Positions 15,498 to 25,313 of a stretch of 64,000 nucleotides of DNA are shown in pieces (position 1 is the stretch's first letter; each line of letters starts with the position of its first letter). The translations under genes were made by a program, and so were the position numbers. A model generated the notes under the pieces. It was not told the DNA's origin. It was given only the letters and a program-made list of their open reading frames with translations, and did not search any database. Origin of the DNA: Devosia enhydra (GTDB lineage Bacteria > Pseudomonadota > Alphaproteobacteria > Rhizobiales > Devosiaceae); contig NZ_FPKU01000001.1 of assembly GCF_900119845.1 (NCBI RefSeq), forward strand, positions 405,528 to 469,527. The letters run 5' to 3'.

Positions 15498-17576
15498 TCA
15501 GCCCGGCAGGCGTCGCAGGGCAGCGGTAAGCGGGGGAACTTCGTCGCCTAACCTCGCGCGATAGACGAGATAATTGCCCAGAACCCGCTGCACATAGCGC
15601 CGGGTTTCAAGGAAGGGGATCAGCTCGATCCACACGACGGGATCGACATTATCCTTTCGCGGGTCGCCATAAGCGGCGATCCACTTGTTCACGTTGCCGG
15701 CCCCGGCATTGTAGGCAGCGGCGGCCAGAAGCAGCGAGCCATCGAAACGGCGCAACTGATCGGCAAGGTAAGTGGAGCCCAACAGCGCGTTATAGGCGCC
15801 ATCCGACGTCAGTCGCTGAGCGGAATAGCTCTCGCCCACCTTCTTGGCCGTCTCGCGCGCCGTGCCGGGCATGAGCTGCATCAGCCCCCGGGCGCCGGCG
15901 ACCGAAATGGCGTCGAGCTGGAAGCGGCTTTCCTGCCGCGTCACGGCATAGACGGCGGCGTGATCGATCTCGGCGAGGCGGGCAGTGGGCAGGCCATCTC
16001 GCGGGAAGCTGAAGAGATCGAGCGGCATGCCGCGGCCTTCGGCGGTCTCGGCGATCTGGATCGCAAGATTATGAGCGCCGAGCGACTGCGCCATGCGCGC
16101 TGCGGCGGCCAGTTGCCCCGCATCCTCGAGGGACATGGCAATGCCGCGCAGCAGGATCGTGGCCGCCGATATCTGGCCGGCGCCGGCAAGTAGGCGCACG
16201 GCACGCGCACGGTCCGTCGCTTCGAAAAATGCGCTGGCACTGGCGACATCGGGCATCGGCCGCAGCTCGACGGGTCGCTTGCCCAACTCGTCGCGGGCCA
16301 ATTGTCCATAAAAGACAGTGGTATAGCCGGCAGCTTTATCGAGTGCCGCAGTGGCGGCGTCATTGTTGCCGGCCGCCTTTTCGGCCCGCGCAAGCCAGTA
16401 ATGCGACTGCGTCACCGTGTCGGGCAGGGTGGCGTGCCGCGCCATCTCGGCGAAGTGCCGGGCGGCGCGGGGGGCATCCTTGAGGAAGCTCAGGGCGATC
16501 CAGCCGGCGTGGAACTGGGCATCCACGAGCCGCCCATCGGGACCCTCGGTATAGCCGGCGGCGGCCTTATAGGCGCGCTCCGGATCTCCGAGGGCAAGGA
16601 GCTGGCGGGTCAGAAGCCGCCGCTCATACCACCATTCGGCCGACTCCGGGACCTCGGCTCCGGCGCGATCGAGAAAGGCGATGGCATCGTCCCAGAGCTC
16701 GAACTGGCGCGCTCGCTGGGCGCGGGAGAAGAGGAAGACGGGATGTTTGGTGAGGGATGGATCGACCGAATCGAGCAGCTTCTTGGCATCCTTGCCATTG
16801 CGCGAGACGGCGTTACGGGCAGTCGCGAGTGTCCGCTGGGCGGGGGAGAGCTCGCTCATGATGCGTTCGACGGCGCTCGCCCGGTCATGCATCATCAGAT
16901 AGACGGCGCGGTCCCAGTGCATCTCCGCAGTCAGCAGCGAGCCCAGGCGCGCGCGCACGAGTTTTTCCTCGTCGGCATCGAGGAAGTTGCCGGTCCAGAT
17001 CGTGCGGGCGATGCGGCCGGCGCGGTCTTTCTGGCCATCGGCGATATAGGCTTCGGCAAGGGCAATCTGGGCTGCCAGCGTGGTCGGCATGGCGCCGCCC
17101 AGTACCGTGATTACGGTTTTTGTGTCTGGTTTTTCGCGCAGCAGCGCCTGCTCAAGCCGTGTCTGAAACACCGTTGCGACGGGGAAGCCGTCAGGATCGG
17201 CAAGGAAGCCCGAGACCGCCGAGCGGCCAAAATCGGCGCCGCCATAATAGATCGCGGCCCACTGGATCGCGAGGCGTTCCGCCTTGGATGGGAGACCAGA
17301 GGCGAGACGGTAGGCTGCGGCATAGTCCTTGGCTGCAAGCGCATCGGCGGCACGGGCAAAGCCTGTGGAAGTCGGCCGCTCGCCGTCGGCGCCGGGCATG
17401 AGAGCTACCGAGCCGGTGATCATCGCGTCGATGGTCGCAAAACCACTCCCAGCCGCGCCCGAAGCGCTGATGGCTTCGGCCTGCAGGAGAGCCGCGTTGA
17501 CACTATCTCCGCTCGGCAGATGCGGCCAGGCAGCCATAGCCCCGCCAACGACGGCGATGCCGGCGAGAGCCAGCAC
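15498..17576 (-). CDS. slt: Soluble lytic murein transglycosylase (Slt70-like)
   Basis: A 692-residue periplasmic enzyme that cleaves the beta-1,4 glycan bond of peptidoglycan with formation of anhydro-muramyl ends. An N-terminal hydrophobic segment is followed by a long alpha-helical superhelix (TPR-like, about 70-530) and a C-terminal SLT domain with catalytic Glu549 in VTRQESRF, then GLMQLMPGTA and AAYNAGAGNV. The GTG at 17576 has no good ribosome site and leaves the signal without basic residues. An in-frame CTG at 17624 preceded by GGAGGATC would add RSVRSK in front of the hydrophobic core and may be the true start. Confidence 0.9.
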   Translation of the reverse strand: MLALAGIAVVGGAMAAWPHLPSGDSVNAALLQAEAISASGAAGSGFATIDAMITGSVALMPGADGERPTSTGFARAADALAAKDYAAAYRLASGLPSKAERLAIQWAAIYYGGADFGRSAVSGFLADPDGFPVATVFQTRLEQALLREKPDTKTVITVLGGAMPTTLAAQIALAEAYIADGQKDRAGRIARTIWTGNFLDADEEKLVRARLGSLLTAEMHWDRAVYLMMHDRASAVERIMSELSPAQRTLATARNAVSRNGKDAKKLLDSVDPSLTKHPVFLFSRAQRARQFELWDDAIAFLDRAGAEVPESAEWWYERRLLTRQLLALGDPERAYKAAAGYTEGPDGRLVDAQFHAGWIALSFLKDAPRAARHFAEMARHATLPDTVTQSHYWLARAEKAAGNNDAATAALDKAAGYTTVFYGQLARDELGKRPVELRPMPDVASASAFFEATDRARAVRLLAGAGQISAATILLRGIAMSLEDAGQLAAAARMAQSLGAHNLAIQIAETAEGRGMPLDLFSFPRDGLPTARLAEIDHAAVYAVTRQESRFQLDAISVAGARGLMQLMPGTARETAKKVGESYSAQRLTSDGAYNALLGSTYLADQLRRFDGSLLLAAAAYNAGAGNVNKWIAAYGDPRKDNVDPVVWIELIPFLETRRYVQRVLGNYLVYRARLGDEVPPLTAALRRLPG

Positions 17577-17836
17577 GACAGGCTTGCTGCGGACGGAGCG
17601 GCTCGTGGGCGGTGCCAGGGTCAGGATCCTCCGATGCCTTCATGGCCGATAGGCTCAGCGATGGCAGAACAGGGTGAACAAACGGTTTCCGGCCGCCCGG
17701 GTTGCCATGAGCTTGAAGCGGCTCATGTTGAAAACTATGGTTCCGATTTGTGGCCCGACGATGATAGGGATAGGGCCACAGTTTGACCAACCCGATGCGG
17801 CAGAGGGCCGCCGGGCGAAAAGGGATGCAGTCGGAA

Positions 17837-18718
17837 ATGCTGAGAGGATCGATAACGGCGCTCATCACCCCATTTGCGAACGGGGCAGTGGATGAGAAAG
17901 CCTTCTCGGCATTTGTCGACTGGCAGATCCGCGAAGGGTCGCACGGTCTCGTGCCCGTGGGCACCACAGGCGAAAGCCCGACCGTGACCCATGACGAGCA
18001 TCGCCGGCTGATCGAGATCTGCGTGGAGGTCACCGCAAGGCGCGTTCCGGTGGTCGCGGGCGCCGGCTCGAATTCTACGCAGGAGGCCGTCGAACTGGCG
18101 CGCTTTGCCGAGCGCGTCGGGGCCGATGCGGTGCTGTCGGTCGTGCCCTATTACAACAAGCCCAACCAGGAGGGCCTGTTTCAGCACTTTGCCGCCGTTG
18201 CGCGCGCCACGGCGCTGCCCATCGTGCTCTACAGCGTTCCGGGCCGCACTGTCGTCGACCTGTCGATCGATACGATCGCCCGACTGCGCGATGCGTTCCC
18301 CAATGTCATCGCCGTCAAGGATGCCACGGCGAGCATGGAGCGGGCGTCGCTGCAGCGTCAGCGGCTGGGCGATGACTTCATCATGCTCTCTGGCGAAGAC
18401 ATGACCGCGCTCGGCTTCAACGCCCATGGCGGCAAGGGCTGCATCTCGGTCACGTCCAACATCGCGCCAGCGCTCTGCGCGCAGTTCCAGAATGCCTGCC
18501 AGCAGGGCAATTATATCGCCGCGCTCGAACTGCAGGATCGCCTGACGCCCTTGCACAAGACGCTGTTTCTCGAGCCCAATCCGCAGGGCGTGAAGTATGC
18601 CGCCTCGCGTCTGGGGCTTTGCGCGAACGAATTCCGGCTGCCACTGGTGCCGGCGAGCAAGGAAACGGAAGCCGCGATCGACCGTGCACTTGCGCATGCC
18701 GGTTTGCTCCCCAACTAA
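17837..18718 (+). CDS. dapA: 4-hydroxy-tetrahydrodipicolinate synthase
   Basis: Condenses pyruvate with aspartate semialdehyde at the branch point to lysine and diaminopimelate. The start at 17837 gives 293 residues beginning [13 protein letters not shown], matching the family length; in-frame ATGs upstream (17825, 17783 region) would add non-homologous residues. Signatures are [14 protein letters not shown] (about 43-56), the YYNKPNQEG loop near 106-115 with the catalytic Tyr, and the Schiff-base lysine in VIAVKDAT near 162. It is divergent from slt and 5 bases upstream of smpB, which probably shares its transcript. Confidence 0.95.
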   Translation: MLRGSITALITPFANGAVDEKAFSAFVDWQIREGSHGLVPVGTTGESPTVTHDEHRRLIEICVEVTARRVPVVAGAGSNSTQEAVELARFAERVGADAVLSVVPYYNKPNQEGLFQHFAAVARATALPIVLYSVPGRTVVDLSIDTIARLRDAFPNVIAVKDATASMERASLQRQRLGDDFIMLSGEDMTALGFNAHGGKGCISVTSNIAPALCAQFQNACQQGNYIAALELQDRLTPLHKTLFLEPNPQGVKYAASRLGLCANEFRLPLVPASKETEAAIDRALAHAGLLPN

Positions 18719-18723
18719 GAGCC

Positions 18724-19206
18724 ATGGCCCAGAAGAGCAACAAGCCCGATCTCGTAACCACCGGCATAGTCGCGGAAAATCGGCGTGCGCGGTTCGACTA
18801 CGAAATCATCGATACCCTCGAAGCCGGCATCATGCTGACCGGCACCGAGGTCAAGTCGCTGCGCAGCGGCAGGGCGCAGATCGCCGAATCCTACGCCTCT
18901 CCCGAACGCGGGGAGTTGTGGCTGATCAACGCGCATATTCCTGAATATCTGCAGGCCAACCGCTTCAACCATGAAGAGCGCCGGCCGCGCAAACTGCTGG
19001 TCTCGCGCAAGCAGCTGGCCAAGCTCGACCAGGAAGTCTCGCGTGCCGGCAACACCATCGTGCCGCTCAAGCTCTATTTCAATGATCGTGGCATCGCCAA
19101 GCTGCTGATCGGCCTGGGCAAGGGCAAGAAAAGCTTCGACAAGCGCGAGACCGAGAAGGCGCGGGACTGGAACCGCGAGAAGGCCCGGCTCCTCAAGCAC
19201 GGCTGA
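18724..19206 (+). CDS. smpB: SsrA-binding protein SmpB
   Basis: Binds tmRNA and delivers it to stalled ribosomes for trans-translation. The 160-residue product starts [10 protein letters not shown], 5 bases after dapA. Typical motifs are [39 protein letters not shown] and the basic C-terminal tail [14 protein letters not shown] that enters the mRNA channel. The dapA-smpB arrangement is common in alphaproteobacteria. The tmRNA gene itself is not in the window. Confidence 0.96.
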   Translation: MAQKSNKPDLVTTGIVAENRRARFDYEIIDTLEAGIMLTGTEVKSLRSGRAQIAESYASPERGELWLINAHIPEYLQANRFNHEERRPRKLLVSRKQLAKLDQEVSRAGNTIVPLKLYFNDRGIAKLLIGLGKGKKSFDKRETEKARDWNREKARLLKHG

Positions 19207-19209
19207 GCC

Positions 19210-19836
19210 TCAGCGCACCGCCGCAAGGGCCCGGCCGACTACATCCTCGAACATCTCGGTGGTCAGAACCCCGGTATTGGTGTTGTAGCGCGAGCAGTGA
19301 TAGCTGGCGTGAAAGCTCGCGCCGTCCGACAGAGCATAGCTGGCCCCATGCTTGAACGGAAAGGCGCTCCGCTTCTCGCCGAGCGTGGCAAGAAGGGACT
19401 CGTGGGCGATGCGGCCCAGAACGAGATAGCCTCTGGGCTGTACGGCCTCTATGGCCGCGCCCAGATAGCGCCGGCAGGTCTTGATCTCCTCGCCGGTCGG
19501 CTTGTTCTGCGGGGGGACGCAGCGGACCGCGTTGACGATGGCGACGCCGTTGAGCGTCATGCCGTCATCGGGATCGGCGCGATAGGTGCCTGTCGCGGCC
19601 CCGAATTTCAGCAGCGTGGCATAGAGCAGGTCCCCGGCATAGTCGCCGGTGAAAGGCCGGCCCGTGCGGTTGGCGCCCTTGAGCCCCGGTGCCAGCCCCA
19701 CGATCAGCAGCCGCGCCGCCGAATCGCCCCAGACCGGTACGGGTGCGTTGAAAAACTCGGGGTAGGTGCGGCGGTTGTCGTGGCGAAAGTCCACGAGGCG
19801 CGGGCAGAGGGGGCAGTCCAGCGGGGGATCGATCAC
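19210..19836 (-). CDS. Family-5 uracil-DNA glycosylase (UDGb)
   Basis: A 208-residue iron-sulfur uracil-DNA glycosylase. Four cysteines at 8, 11, 106 and 121 fit the [4Fe-4S] cluster ligands of this group. Motif A reads GLAPGLKGANRTGRPFTGDY, which is characteristic of family 5 (UDGb) and lacks the catalytic Asp of other families. The C-terminal motif is SYHCSRYNTNTG. It removes uracil and other deaminated bases. Translation seems to start at a GTG at 19836. It converges with smpB (3 bases apart) and lies downstream of the NYN-domain gene. Confidence 0.88.
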   Translation of the reverse strand: MIDPPLDCPLCPRLVDFRHDNRRTYPEFFNAPVPVWGDSAARLLIVGLAPGLKGANRTGRPFTGDYAGDLLYATLLKFGAATGTYRADPDDGMTLNGVAIVNAVRCVPPQNKPTGEEIKTCRRYLGAAIEAVQPRGYLVLGRIAHESLLATLGEKRSAFPFKHGASYALSDGASFHASYHCSRYNTNTGVLTTEMFEDVVGRALAAVR

Positions 19837-19860
19837 GGAATGAATGACGTTGTCATGAAA

Positions 19861-20433
19861 TCAGTTGGTCTCGGTCGACGCGGCTGGGGCGTACCGGTCG
19901 GGTGAGGGCGTCCGCCCCACGGTCTTGGCCAGTTCTGCCACGTCGAGGAAGAAGTCCGCCTGGCGGCGCAGTTCGTCGGAGATCATCGGGGTAGGGGTTG
20001 AAAGCGTCGAAACCACGGTGACGCGCTTCCCGCGACGCTGCAGTGCAGCAACGAGCGCGGTGAAGTCTCCGTCGCCCGAGAAGAGAACCATGTGGTCGTA
20101 GTGAGCGCTCATCTCGAGGGCATCGACGCACAGTTCGATGTCCATATTGCCCTTGATCTTGCGGCGACCAGAGGCGTCAGTGAATTCCTTGGCGGGCTTT
20201 GTCCTCACCGTATAGCCATTATAGTCGAGCCAGTCGATGAGCGGCCGGATCGACGAATATTCCTGATCTTCCAGAAGTGCCGTGTAGTAATGCGCACGTA
20301 GCACATAGGACTTGCTCTGGAATTCAGCCAGAAGCCGCCGATAGTCGATGTCAATGCCGATCGCCTTGGAGGTGGCATAGAGATTGGCGCCATCGATGAA
20401 GAGGACGACTTTTTCCCGGGGATCGATCGACAT
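19861..20433 (-). CDS. NYN-domain (LabA/DUF88) protein
   Basis: A 190-residue protein with a PIN-like NYN domain. Acidic active-site positions are visible: LFIDGANL (Asp14), KGNMDIELCVDAL (about 94-106) and LFSGDGDFTALV (about 117-128). NYN proteins are predicted Mg-dependent ribonucleases; LabA-type members affect gene expression and RNA processing. The ATG at 20433 follows GGAGTAGAGCC. It stands between the uracil-DNA glycosylase gene and a possible small Cys-rich gene. Substrate unknown. Confidence 0.85.
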   Translation of the reverse strand: MSIDPREKVVLFIDGANLYATSKAIGIDIDYRRLLAEFQSKSYVLRAHYYTALLEDQEYSSIRPLIDWLDYNGYTVRTKPAKEFTDASGRRKIKGNMDIELCVDALEMSAHYDHMVLFSGDGDFTALVAALQRRGKRVTVVSTLSTPTPMISDELRRQADFFLDVAELAKTVGRTPSPDRYAPAASTETN

Positions 20434-20451
20434 GGCTCTACTCCTTGCCGG

Positions 20452-20697
20452 TCAGCCGGCGTGACGCTTGATACCTACCTGCCTGGCGCAACTGTCGCTG
20501 CACCAGCGTGTGCAGCATCCGCCGACGCTGGGGATGATGTCGATTAGCATGGGCAGTGCCGGGCTCAAAGTCCAACGACGGAATGGAATGCCTTGGTCTT
20601 CTGGCTGTCGCCTGCCGCGCATTGCCGACGGCATGCAGGAGCCGCAGCGCTTGCAACGGCTGGGTTGCTCGTGTATGAGCGCGGTCTTGACCCCCAA
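20452..20697 (-). CDS. Possible small cysteine-rich protein
   Basis: An 81-residue frame, TTG start at 20697, in the otherwise unexplained 281 bases between the NYN gene and rpoZ. It has seven cysteines in two clusters, CKRCGSC (about 15-21) and [11 protein letters not shown] (about 60-70), that could bind zinc, separated by a proline- and isoleucine-containing linker. Third codon positions are GC-rich, about 73% by hand count, somewhat less than clear genes here. No family recognised, and no strong ribosome site. It would be co-directional with the NYN gene, ending 18 bases before its start. Confidence 0.4.
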   Translation of the reverse strand: MGVKTALIHEQPSRCKRCGSCMPSAMRGRRQPEDQGIPFRRWTLSPALPMLIDIIPSVGGCCTRWCSDSCARQVGIKRHAG

Positions 20698-20714
20698 TAA
20701 CGCCGGAGACGTCC

Positions 20715-21083
20715 GTGGCCCGCGTCACAGTCGAAGACTGCATTGAGAAGATCGACAACCGGTTCGAACTCGTCCTGATGGCGGCTCATCGTGCCCGTAT
20801 GATTTCGGCCGGCTCTTCGATCACCGTCTCGCGCGACAATGACAAGAACCCCGTCGTGGCCCTGCGCGAGATCGGCGATGGCGCCATTTCGCCCGAGGAT
20901 CTGCGCGAGGACCTGATCCACTCGCTGCAGAAATATGTCGAGGTGGACGAGCCCGAGCAGCATGCGGCTCCGCTTCTCGATACCGGCAATGGCGACGAAG
21001 GCGATACCTTCGACACCATGAGCGAGGACGAACTGCTGCGCGGCATCGAAAGCCTCGCACCGCCGGAGCGTCGCGACGATTGA
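20715..21083 (+). CDS. rpoZ: RNA polymerase omega subunit
   Basis: The 122-residue omega subunit assists assembly of RNA polymerase and forms part of the ppGpp-binding site. It begins [20 protein letters not shown], the family signature, from a GTG at 20715 preceded by [17 protein letters not shown]-like and [12 protein letters not shown] blocks follow, and an acidic tail is present. It lies directly upstream of rsh, the ppGpp synthetase/hydrolase gene, with a strong terminator in between. Confidence 0.95.
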   Translation: MARVTVEDCIEKIDNRFELVLMAAHRARMISAGSSITVSRDNDKNPVVALREIGDGAISPEDLREDLIHSLQKYVEVDEPEQHAAPLLDTGNGDEGDTFDTMSEDELLRGIESLAPPERRDD

Positions 21084-21111
21084 TCCTTGGGCCGATTGGC
21101 CTATATCATCA

Positions 21112-21141
21112 GGCGTCGGGCATTCGCCCGGCGCCTTTTTT
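21112..21141 (+). terminator. Rho-independent terminator after rpoZ
   Basis: Stem GGCGTCGGG/CCCGGCGCC followed by TTTTTT, 28 bases after the rpoZ stop codon. It separates rpoZ from rsh, so rsh must have its own promoter or depend on readthrough. Confidence 0.9.
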
Positions 21142-21230
21142 AATTGGTGCGACAGCATCTTTTTCACGCGCACCGGAAGGTCCCCAGCAGGCTTGTCGGA
21201 GCAGCGCGAGCAGATCGTGCGGCAAATGCC

Positions 21231-23510
21231 ATGATGCGGCAGTATGAGCTTGTTGAGCGGGTTCTGGCCTATAATCCCAACGCGGATGAGGCGCTGCTGA
21301 ACCGCGCCTATGTCTATGCGATGCAAAAGCATGGCAGCCAGAAGCGCGCCTCGGGCGATCCCTATTTCGCCCACCCGCTCGAAGTTGCCGCCATCCTCAC
21401 CGGTCTCAAGCTCGACGATGCCACGATCGCAGTCGGGCTCCTGCACGACACCATCGAGGATACCGACGCCACACGGGCCGAGATCGACCAGTTGTTCGGC
21501 CCGGAGATCGGCGCGATCGTCGATGGCCTGACCAAAATCGATCGGCTCAACCTGATGAGCCGCGAGGAAGCGCAGGCCGAAAACCTGCGCAAGCTGTTGC
21601 TCGCGATCTCCGCCGATGTCCGCGTTCTGCTCGTCAAGCTGGCGGATCGGCTGCACAACATGCGCACGCTCGATTTCATGCCGGCCGACAAGCGCAAGCG
21701 CATCGCCAACGAGACGATGGAGATCTACGCGCCGCTCGCCGGTCGCATGGGCATGCAGGATATGCGCTCCGAGCTCGAAGATCTGTCCTTCCGCGTGCTG
21801 CAGCCCGAGCACTATCGCGCCATCACCGACAGGCTCGCGACGATGCGCGAGGAGTTCTCCGAAACCATCGACACCATCAGCCGCGAGCTGCGCGAAAAAC
21901 TCGCATCGCAGGGGATCGAGGCGGCGGTGAGCGCGCGGGTCAAGTCGCCATGGTCGATCTTTGCCAAGATCGAGCGCAAGGCGATAGCGCTGGAGCAGCT
22001 TTCGGACATGATCGGCTTTCGGGTGATCGTGAAGACCATAGGCCAGTGCTATGGCGCGCTCGGCGTTGTCCACACCAATTGGAAGGTCGTGCCGGGCCGG
22101 TTCAAGGACTACATCTCGGTTCCCAAGCACAATGACTATCGCTCGCTGCACACCACCATCGTGGGGGTCGGTCGACAGCGGGCCGAATTGCAGATCCGCA
22201 CCGAGGAGATGCATCGGATCGCCGAATATGGCATCGCCGCGCATGCCCTCTACAAGGAAGGCGCGACGCGCGACCTGCACCGGCTCGAGAGCGAGAGTCG
22301 CGCCTTTGTCTGGCTGCGCAACACCATCGAGCAGCTGACCACCGGGTCGACGTCGGAAGACTTCCTCGAAAACACCAAGCTCGAGCTCTTCCAGGATCAG
22401 GTCTTCTGCTTTTCGCCGCGCGGGCGGCTGATCGCGCTGCCGCGTGGGGCTACGCCAATCGATTTCGCCTATGCGCTTCATACCGATATCGGCGATACCT
22501 GCGTCGGCGCAAAGATCAACGGCGCCGCCATGCCGCTCGTGACGCAATTGCGCTCAGGCGACGAGGTCGAGATCATCCGCGACCATAATCACCGGCCACC
22601 GTCGAACTGGGAAAACATCGCAGCGACCGGCAAAGCCAAGGCCGCCATACGGCGGGCGGTGCGGCAGGCGGCGCAGCAACGCGCTGCTGCGCTTGGCGAG
22701 CACGTCCTGTCCGCAGTTCTCGAACGGGATGGGGTTTCGATCGACGAGGGTGAGGCCAAGCTACTGGCCGAGCGGCTGGGCCTTCCAAGCCGCCGCGACC
22801 TGATGATCGCGGTGGGCGAGGGGCGCATCGCCTCAGAGGCGGTTGCCGACGAACTGGCCCAGATCAAGGGCATCAGGAAGCGCAAGCACAAGAAGCTCGA
22901 CCTGCCGGCCCCCGACAAGTCGGAAGGCTGGTTCGCGCTGCGTGCGGTCGACCTCTTCCGCTTCCGGGTGCCAGGCGGGCAGAGCGCCGGTCCGCGCGCG
23001 CGCGAGGCGCTGGGCCGGCTCGATTTCAGCCTGCCCGTGTCGATCTCCCCGGAGGGCGTCGTGCCGGGGGATCGGCTCGTGGGCATCCTGACACCGGAGG
23101 GGCCGCTGACGATCTATCCCATCCATTCGGATGCCCTGGTGGAACTCCACGATTCCGATGTCGCCTGGCTCGATGTGCGCTGGGATCTCGGGGATCGCGA
23201 AGATCGCGACCACAAGGCCATCATCTCGATGCTCGCGGTCAACCGGCCGGGGTCCCTGGCGCAGATTTCGGGAGCTATCGCGACCTGCGACGCCAACATC
23301 CACAACATGGTGATGCGGATGGCGTCGCCCGATTTCCACAAATTCGTGTTCGAGATCGAAGTGCGCGACTTGGCCCAGCTCAACGACGTGCTAGCAAACC
23401 TCAAATTGACCCAGGGGCTGTCGAGCGTCCAGCGTGGCACCGTGCCGGAGGCGCGGCTGCTGGCCAAGATCGACTGGACCCAACCGAGCAGGGAGTTCGA
23501 AACGACATGA
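21231..23510 (+). CDS. rsh: Bifunctional (p)ppGpp synthetase/hydrolase
   Basis: The single RelA/SpoT homologue expected in alphaproteobacteria, 759 residues from [11 protein letters not shown] at 21231 (in-frame starts upstream would overlap the rpoZ terminator). Domains in order: HD hydrolase with HDTIEDT at 72-78, synthetase with RFKDYI and YRSLHTTI (the basic RxKD loop marks a bifunctional enzyme), QIRTEEMH, a TGS domain ([20 protein letters not shown]), helical region, and a C-terminal ACT domain (about 675-750). It controls the stringent response and shares its end with pyrE (4-base overlap). Confidence 0.96.
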   Translation: MMRQYELVERVLAYNPNADEALLNRAYVYAMQKHGSQKRASGDPYFAHPLEVAAILTGLKLDDATIAVGLLHDTIEDTDATRAEIDQLFGPEIGAIVDGLTKIDRLNLMSREEAQAENLRKLLLAISADVRVLLVKLADRLHNMRTLDFMPADKRKRIANETMEIYAPLAGRMGMQDMRSELEDLSFRVLQPEHYRAITDRLATMREEFSETIDTISRELREKLASQGIEAAVSARVKSPWSIFAKIERKAIALEQLSDMIGFRVIVKTIGQCYGALGVVHTNWKVVPGRFKDYISVPKHNDYRSLHTTIVGVGRQRAELQIRTEEMHRIAEYGIAAHALYKEGATRDLHRLESESRAFVWLRNTIEQLTTGSTSEDFLENTKLELFQDQVFCFSPRGRLIALPRGATPIDFAYALHTDIGDTCVGAKINGAAMPLVTQLRSGDEVEIIRDHNHRPPSNWENIAATGKAKAAIRRAVRQAAQQRAAALGEHVLSAVLERDGVSIDEGEAKLLAERLGLPSRRDLMIAVGEGRIASEAVADELAQIKGIRKRKHKKLDLPAPDKSEGWFALRAVDLFRFRVPGGQSAGPRAREALGRLDFSLPVSISPEGVVPGDRLVGILTPEGPLTIYPIHSDALVELHDSDVAWLDVRWDLGDREDRDHKAIISMLAVNRPGSLAQISGAIATCDANIHNMVMRMASPDFHKFVFEIEVRDLAQLNDVLANLKLTQGLSSVQRGTVPEARLLAKIDWTQPSREFETT

Positions 23511-24091
23511 CGCGCGACGAGGTACTGGATGTCTTCCGGCAGTGCGGTGCGCTCCTCGAGGGGCATTTCATCCTCTCGTCCGGGTTGAGGTCGCCGGTCT
23601 TCCTGCAGAAGGCCAAGGTGTTCATGCATCCGCCCTTGGCGGAAACGCTCTGCCGCGCCCTCGCGGACAAGATCCGGCAGTCGGGCTATGCGAATGTCTC
23701 CAAGGTCGTCTCGCCCGCCGTGGGCGGGATCATCCCCGGCTACGAGACGGCGCGGCATCTGGGGCTGCCGGCCATCTACACCGAGAGGGTGGATGGCACG
23801 TTCCAGGTCCGCCGCGGCTTCGAGCTGTCGCCGGGCGAGAAGGTGATCGTCGTCGAGGACATTGTTTCGACAGGCCTTTCGATCCGCGAATGCATCGAAT
23901 GCATCCGCCGAACGGGTGCCGAGGTGGTGGCTGCAGCGTGCCTCGTCGATCGCTCGGACGGCGAAGCGGAAATCGGTGTGCCGCTCGTTGCGCTCACGGG
24001 TTTCAAGGTGCCGGCCTATCCGGCAGATGCCCTGCCGCCGGAACTTGCAGCACTGCCGGCGGTCAAGCCGGGCAGCCGGGGGCTCGCGTGA
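23507..24091 (+). CDS. pyrE: Orotate phosphoribosyltransferase
   Basis: Forms orotidine monophosphate from orotate and PRPP in de novo pyrimidine synthesis. The 194-residue product has the PRPP-binding loop [16 protein letters not shown] (about 112-127) and [11 protein letters not shown] near the N-terminus. The ATG overlaps the rsh stop codon by 4 bases, and its own stop overlaps the acpS GTG, so it lies inside a tightly coupled operon. In several related genomes pdxJ lies between pyrE and acpS; here it is absent. Confidence 0.94.
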   Translation: MTRDEVLDVFRQCGALLEGHFILSSGLRSPVFLQKAKVFMHPPLAETLCRALADKIRQSGYANVSKVVSPAVGGIIPGYETARHLGLPAIYTERVDGTFQVRRGFELSPGEKVIVVEDIVSTGLSIRECIECIRRTGAEVVAAACLVDRSDGEAEIGVPLVALTGFKVPAYPADALPPELAALPAVKPGSRGLA

Positions 24092-24507
24092 TCGTCGGGC
24101 TGGGTAATGATCTGTGCGAGATCGTGCGCGTGGAACGCACGCTCGAGCGCTATGGGGAGCGCTTCACGCAGCGCTGCTTTACCGAGACAGAGCGCCGCAA
24201 ATCCGATGGCCGCAAGCAGAGGGCGGCCTCCTACGCCAAGCGTTTCGCGGCCAAGGAAGCCTGCGCCAAGGCGCTGGGCACGGGCATGAGCCGCGGCGTG
24301 TTCTGGCGCGATCTCGGGGTGGTCAACCTGCCCTCGGGCAAACCCACGATGAAGCTGACAAATGGCGCGGCGCGGGCGCTTGCGGCTCTTGTGCCCCAGG
24401 GGCATGAGGCGCATATCCATCTCACCATCACCGACGATGCCGGCATGGCGCAGGCTTTCGTCATCATCGAAGCGCTTCCGGTTGACCGGCCGGCGTCGCT
24501 CCCTTAA
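24088..24507 (+). CDS. acpS: Holo-acyl-carrier-protein synthase
   Basis: Transfers 4'-phosphopantetheine from CoA to acyl carrier protein. The 139-residue product starts at a GTG overlapping the pyrE stop (GTGA), reading [19 protein letters not shown]. The Mg-binding Asp in GNDLCEI and the motif [16 protein letters not shown] are both present. It precedes lepB by 44 bases. Confidence 0.95.
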   Translation: MIVGLGNDLCEIVRVERTLERYGERFTQRCFTETERRKSDGRKQRAASYAKRFAAKEACAKALGTGMSRGVFWRDLGVVNLPSGKPTMKLTNGAARALAALVPQGHEAHIHLTITDDAGMAQAFVIIEALPVDRPASLP

Positions 24508-24551
24508 CCACAGCGGCGCAGCCCGCATATGCGCGCAACCCAGGCACAGGA

Positions 24552-25313
24552 ATGAACGAGCCCATGTCGAAAGCCGACAAGAAGGCCGACAAGAACGAGT
24601 TGCGCGACACCATCGTGGTGATTATCGAGGCGCTGCTGATCGCGCTGGTCTTCCGCACGTTCCTCTATCAGCCATTCTCCATCCCGACCGCCTCGATGCA
24701 GCAGACGCTGATGATCGGGGATTATTTCGTGGCCTCGAAATTCACCTGGGGTTACGGCAAATACGCTTTCCCCATCCCGCTGCCGTTCAATGGCCGCATC
24801 ATGGCCAACGACCCCAATCGCGGCGACGTTGCGGTATTCCGCAACGAAATCAGCAATGAGGACTACATCAAGCGTGTCGTCGGCCTGCCGGGCGATCGCA
24901 TCCAGGTGCGGGGCGGCATCCTGCATATCAACGGCATGCCGGTGGAACGTGAGCAGGTCGGGACCGCGCAGGACACCGACAGCTTCAGCCAGACCATTCC
25001 GGTCACCGTCTATCGCGAAACACTGCCCAATGGCGTGAGCTACCTTATCCAGGAAATTTCCGACAATGGGCCGCTGGACAACACGGCTGAATATCTCGTT
25101 CCGGCCGGCCACTTCTTCATGATGGGCGACAATCGCGACCGCTCGCAGGATAGCCGCGTGCTCTCGGCGGTGGGTTACGTCTCGGGCGACAATCTCATCG
25201 GCAAGGCCGAAGCGCGCTTCTTCTCGATCCAGGACAACATCGCGCCCTGGAAGATCTGGGAGTGGCCCGCCAATGTCCGCTGGGACCGCATGTTCCGGTC
25301 GGTTTATCAATGA
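24552..25313 (+). CDS. lepB: Signal peptidase I
   Basis: Membrane-bound Ser/Lys protease that removes signal peptides from exported proteins. In the 253-residue product a transmembrane helix (about 20-40) precedes the catalytic serine in SIPTASMQQTL; the catalytic lysine is in DYIKRVVGLPGDRI, and GDNRDRSQDSR is the conserved box E. The start at 24552 has an adjacent AGGA; a second ATG at 24564 (MSKADKK) is possible. It overlaps rnc by 4 bases. Confidence 0.95.
   Translation: MNEPMSKADKKADKNELRDTIVVIIEALLIALVFRTFLYQPFSIPTASMQQTLMIGDYFVASKFTWGYGKYAFPIPLPFNGRIMANDPNRGDVAVFRNEISNEDYIKRVVGLPGDRIQVRGGILHINGMPVEREQVGTAQDTDSFSQTIPVTVYRETLPNGVSYLIQEISDNGPLDNTAEYLVPAGHFFMMGDNRDRSQDSRVLSAVGYVSGDNLIGKAEARFFSIQDNIAPWKIWEWPANVRWDRMFRSVYQ

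Noticed and set aside
20565-22547. A 660-codon minus-strand frame opposite rsh
   Set aside because: Antisense shadow of a well-conserved gene; high-GC codon bias keeps the reverse frame open. Its end overlaps the possible small Cys-rich frame in another phase.
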